7,405 nucleotides of DNA from an uncultured Lachnoanaerobaculum sp. (GTDB lineage: Bacteria > Bacillota > Clostridia > Lachnospirales > Lachnospiraceae), in assembly GCA_916720285.1 (NCBI GenBank), contig CAKAQP010000115.1:1-7405 (forward strand), written 5' to 3'. The first letter of the stretch is position 1, and each line of letters starts with the position of its first letter. Below are positions 5,872 to 7,405 of this stretch, in pieces. A program made the position numbers and the translations under genes. The notes beneath the pieces are model-generated. The model saw only the letters and a program-made list of their open reading frames with translations, was not told the origin of the DNA and ran no database searches.

Positions 5872-7008
5872 ATGATTTTAAAAAAAGAACACGAATTGTT
5901 AAGAAAAACTATCAGAGATTTCGTAGAAAGAGAGATGTCTACTTATCCTGATGAGGTTGATAAAACCGGGAAAATCCCGGAGGAAGTTATTGATAAACTG
6001 GTAAAGTATAAGTTTATTTCATCAATAATTCCAAAGGAATATGGTGGTGCAGGAGCAGATTATGTTTCTTATGCCATAATTATGGAAGAAATCAGTAGGA
6101 GATGTGCATCTACCGGAACATATATCACAGCCGGATCATCTCTTGTTGCACTCCCTTTGGTAAACTTTGGAACACCTGAACAAAAAGAAAAGTATTTAAG
6201 ACCACTTGCAGAAGGAAAATACATTGGAAGCTTTGGATTAACAGAACCCGGAGCAGGATCAGATGCAGGAGCAGGACAGACAATTGCTATTGATAAGGGT
6301 GAATATTACGAATTAAGCGGAAGAAAATGTTTTATAACTAACGCTCCCATTTGTGATTTTGCAATAATTTCAGCAATGACGGATAAAAGTAAGGGAACTA
6401 AGGGAATAAGTACTTTTATAGTTGAATCTAAATGGGATGGTTTTTCAGTCGGTGCACATGAAGATAAGATGGGAATTCGCGGTACAGAGACTTCAGATAT
6501 TATATTAGATAAAGTAAAGGTGCCTAAGTCTAATTTACTTGGAGGAGAAGGTCGTGGTTTTAAGATAATGCTGAACACATTGGATTACGGACGAATTGGA
6601 GTCGCTGCACAGGCCCTTGGAGTTGCACAAGGAGCATTAGATGAAGCGATAAAATACACTCAAGAAAGAATTCAGTTTAATAGACCTTTAGCAAAATTCC
6701 AAAATACGCAGTTTACCATTGCAGATATGGCTACAAAGGTTCAGGCTGCAAGATTGCTTGTGTATGATGCAGCTATGAAAAAAGATAGTGGCGGAGTACC
6801 GGGACTTGAGTCAGCTATGGCAAAATATTATGCAGCAGAAACAGCAAACGAGGTTGCATATAAAGCACTACAACTCCATGGAGGATACGGATATATCAAG
6901 GATTATCCTATTGAGAGAATATATAGAGATGCAAGGATTTTGTCAATTTATGAAGGAACATCACAGGTACAACAAATGGTTATTGCAGGCCATGTGATAA
7001 AAAAGTGA
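5872..7008 (+). CDS. acdB: Acyl-CoA dehydrogenase acting as enoyl-CoA reductase (AcdB-like)
   Basis: A 378-residue FAD-dependent acyl-CoA dehydrogenase of the short/branched-chain class, full length. Domains in order: N-terminal helices (1 to about 115), beta-barrel (about 116-220), and C-terminal four-helix domain (about 225-378). Signature one is GLTEPGAGSDAG (122-133), which closes over flavin and thioester. The C-terminal signature is QLHGGYGYIKDYPIERIYRDAR (from 334), followed by IYEGTSQVQ, in which E361 is placed as the catalytic base of short-chain members. In this operon the enzyme should run as a reductase: 2-enoyl-CoA from HadBC becomes the saturated acyl-CoA, with electrons from EtfAB. 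That matches AcdB of C. difficile and the Acd of the fld cluster. It begins 15 nt after hadC and precedes etfB by 48 nt. Butyryl-CoA dehydrogenase (Bcd) is a close relative with the same motifs, but no crotonase or thiolase lies nearby. Confidence 0.9.
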   Translation: MILKKEHELLRKTIRDFVEREMSTYPDEVDKTGKIPEEVIDKLVKYKFISSIIPKEYGGAGADYVSYAIIMEEISRRCASTGTYITAGSSLVALPLVNFGTPEQKEKYLRPLAEGKYIGSFGLTEPGAGSDAGAGQTIAIDKGEYYELSGRKCFITNAPICDFAIISAMTDKSKGTKGISTFIVESKWDGFSVGAHEDKMGIRGTETSDIILDKVKVPKSNLLGGEGRGFKIMLNTLDYGRIGVAAQALGVAQGALDEAIKYTQERIQFNRPLAKFQNTQFTIADMATKVQAARLLVYDAAMKKDSGGVPGLESAMAKYYAAETANEVAYKALQLHGGYGYIKDYPIERIYRDARILSIYEGTSQVQQMVIAGHVIKK

Positions 7009-7036
7009 TAAAATAACAAGCTTATAGTTTATTTTA
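7009..7036. repeat. A/T-only inverted repeat between acdB and etfB
   Basis: TAAAATAA (7009-7016) and TTATTTTA (7029-7036) are perfect 8-bp arms around a 12-nt loop. The RNA hairpin would be weak, having no G-C pair, and no T tract follows, so it is not a terminator. It lies in the widest gap inside the operon. Confidence 0.3.
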
Positions 7037-7044
7037 ATTAACAT

Positions 7045-7049
7045 GGAGG
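7045..7049 (+). promoter_or_regulatory. Shine-Dalgarno site that fixes the TTG start of etfB
   Basis: GGAGG lies 7 nt before TTG at 7057. The nearby ATG at 7043 overlaps this site and reads into TGA after five codons, so it cannot start the gene. The frame after TTG gives the typical EtfB beginning RIIVCAKQVPDT. Confidence 0.8.
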
Positions 7050-7056
7050 ATTTATT

Positions 7057-7405
7057 TTGAGAATTATAGTATGTGCAAAACAGGTACCTGATACTACAGA
7101 AGTGCGTATAGATCCTAAAACAAATACGCTTATAAGAGATGGTGTACCTAGTATTTTAAACCCGGATGATGCAAATGCCTTGGAGGCAGCATTAACAATA
7201 AAAGATAAGTTACCTGATACAATAGTAAGTGTCATTTCTATGGGACCGCCACAGGCTGAAAACATGCTTAGAGAGTGCTTGGCTATGGGTGCGGATGAAG
7301 CATATTTGATTTCAGATAGAGCATTCGGCGGATCAGATACATGGGCTACATCAAATGCATTGGCATCGGCGTGTCGCAAGTTAAAAGATTATGATTTTAT
7401 ATTTG
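7057..7405 (+). CDS. etfB: Electron-transfer flavoprotein beta subunit, 5' part (3' end outside the window)
   Basis: The first 116 residues of EtfB, a protein of about 260 residues, cut off by the window edge. EtfB pairs with EtfA to pass electrons to the acyl-CoA dehydrogenase. Reading from the TTG start, the sequence shows IIVCAKQVPDT (3-13), ILNPDDANALEAAL (33-46), VISMGPPQAE (59-68), LRECLAMGADEAYLISDRAFGGSDT (from 71) and a following WATS. The stretch DRAFGGSDT-x-ATS closely resembles the recalled EtfB of Acidaminococcus and other bifurcating Etfs, in which the beta subunit holds FAD and receives NADH electrons; classic human-type EtfB lacks it. A bifurcating role is thus likely but rests on a partial gene. 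TTG is a rare start; the site 7 nt upstream supports it. etfA is expected next, by analogy with known clusters. Confidence 0.9.
   Translation, partial: MRIIVCAKQVPDTTEVRIDPKTNTLIRDGVPSILNPDDANALEAALTIKDKLPDTIVSVISMGPPQAENMLRECLAMGADEAYLISDRAFGGSDTWATSNALASACRKLKDYDFIF

Noticed and set aside
6983..7014. Internal promoter before etfB (TTGCAG and TAAAAT)
   Set aside because: Spacing is 20 bp and the pair lies in the acdB coding end; too weak to support.
7038..7379. Open frame on the minus strand opposite etfB
   Set aside because: It lies entirely opposite etfB, has no family resemblance, and the + strand frame has a clear EtfB N terminus and ribosome site.
1..7405. Mobile element, CRISPR array, tRNA or riboswitch
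   Set aside because: No transposase, repeat-spacer pattern, cloverleaf or conserved leader structure was seen on either strand.

Overview
The window reads as a piece of chromosome from an anaerobic, low-GC Bacillota, most likely a Clostridia-class amino-acid fermenter. The reasons are A/T-rich intergenic DNA, strong AGGAGG-type ribosome binding sites, and an oxygen-sensitive 2-hydroxyacyl-CoA dehydratase operon. The sequence does not fix the genus. GC looks higher than in Clostridioides difficile, and Lachnospiraceae or Peptostreptococcaceae relatives are both plausible. All genes lie on the + strand.

Positions 1-459 hold the 3' part of a tRNA-dihydrouridine synthase (dus) gene. After a short gap with a good promoter (543-571) comes a stand-alone gene for a 160-residue, four-helix membrane protein of the DUF5684 type (637-1119), closed by an intrinsic terminator (1144-1170). 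About 300 bp of A/T-rich non-coding DNA follows (1171-1469). It contains an inverted repeat and a near-consensus sigma-A promoter (TTGACG, 17 bp, TATAAT).

From 1470 to the right edge runs one tightly packed operon: a family III CoA-transferase (hadA/fldA type), an ATP-dependent dehydratase activator (hadI/fldI), the two dehydratase subunits (hadB and hadC), an acyl-CoA dehydrogenase (acdB type) and the start of etfB, cut by the window edge. This is the gene order known from the had cluster of C. difficile (leucine to isocaproate) and, closely related, the fld cluster of Clostridium sporogenes (aromatic amino acids to aryl-propionates).

The genes work as a cycle. HadA moves CoA from the end product onto an (R)-2-hydroxyacid. 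HadI uses ATP to inject one low-potential electron into HadBC. HadBC removes water by a ketyl-radical mechanism to give the 2-enoyl-CoA. The acyl-CoA dehydrogenase with EtfAB then reduces the enoyl-CoA, probably with flavin-based electron bifurcation onto ferredoxin. This is the reductive branch of Stickland fermentation. The usual first enzyme, a D-2-hydroxyacid dehydrogenase (ldhA/fldH), is not next to hadA here; a terminator and non-coding DNA occupy that place. The amino-acid substrate therefore stays open.

I found no mobile element, CRISPR array or RNA gene, and no undescribed system. The points most worth a second look are the missing dehydrogenase, the open substrate question, the promoter and operator region, and the unusual translation starts (GTG for hadI, G-rich Shine-Dalgarno for acdB, TTG for etfB).
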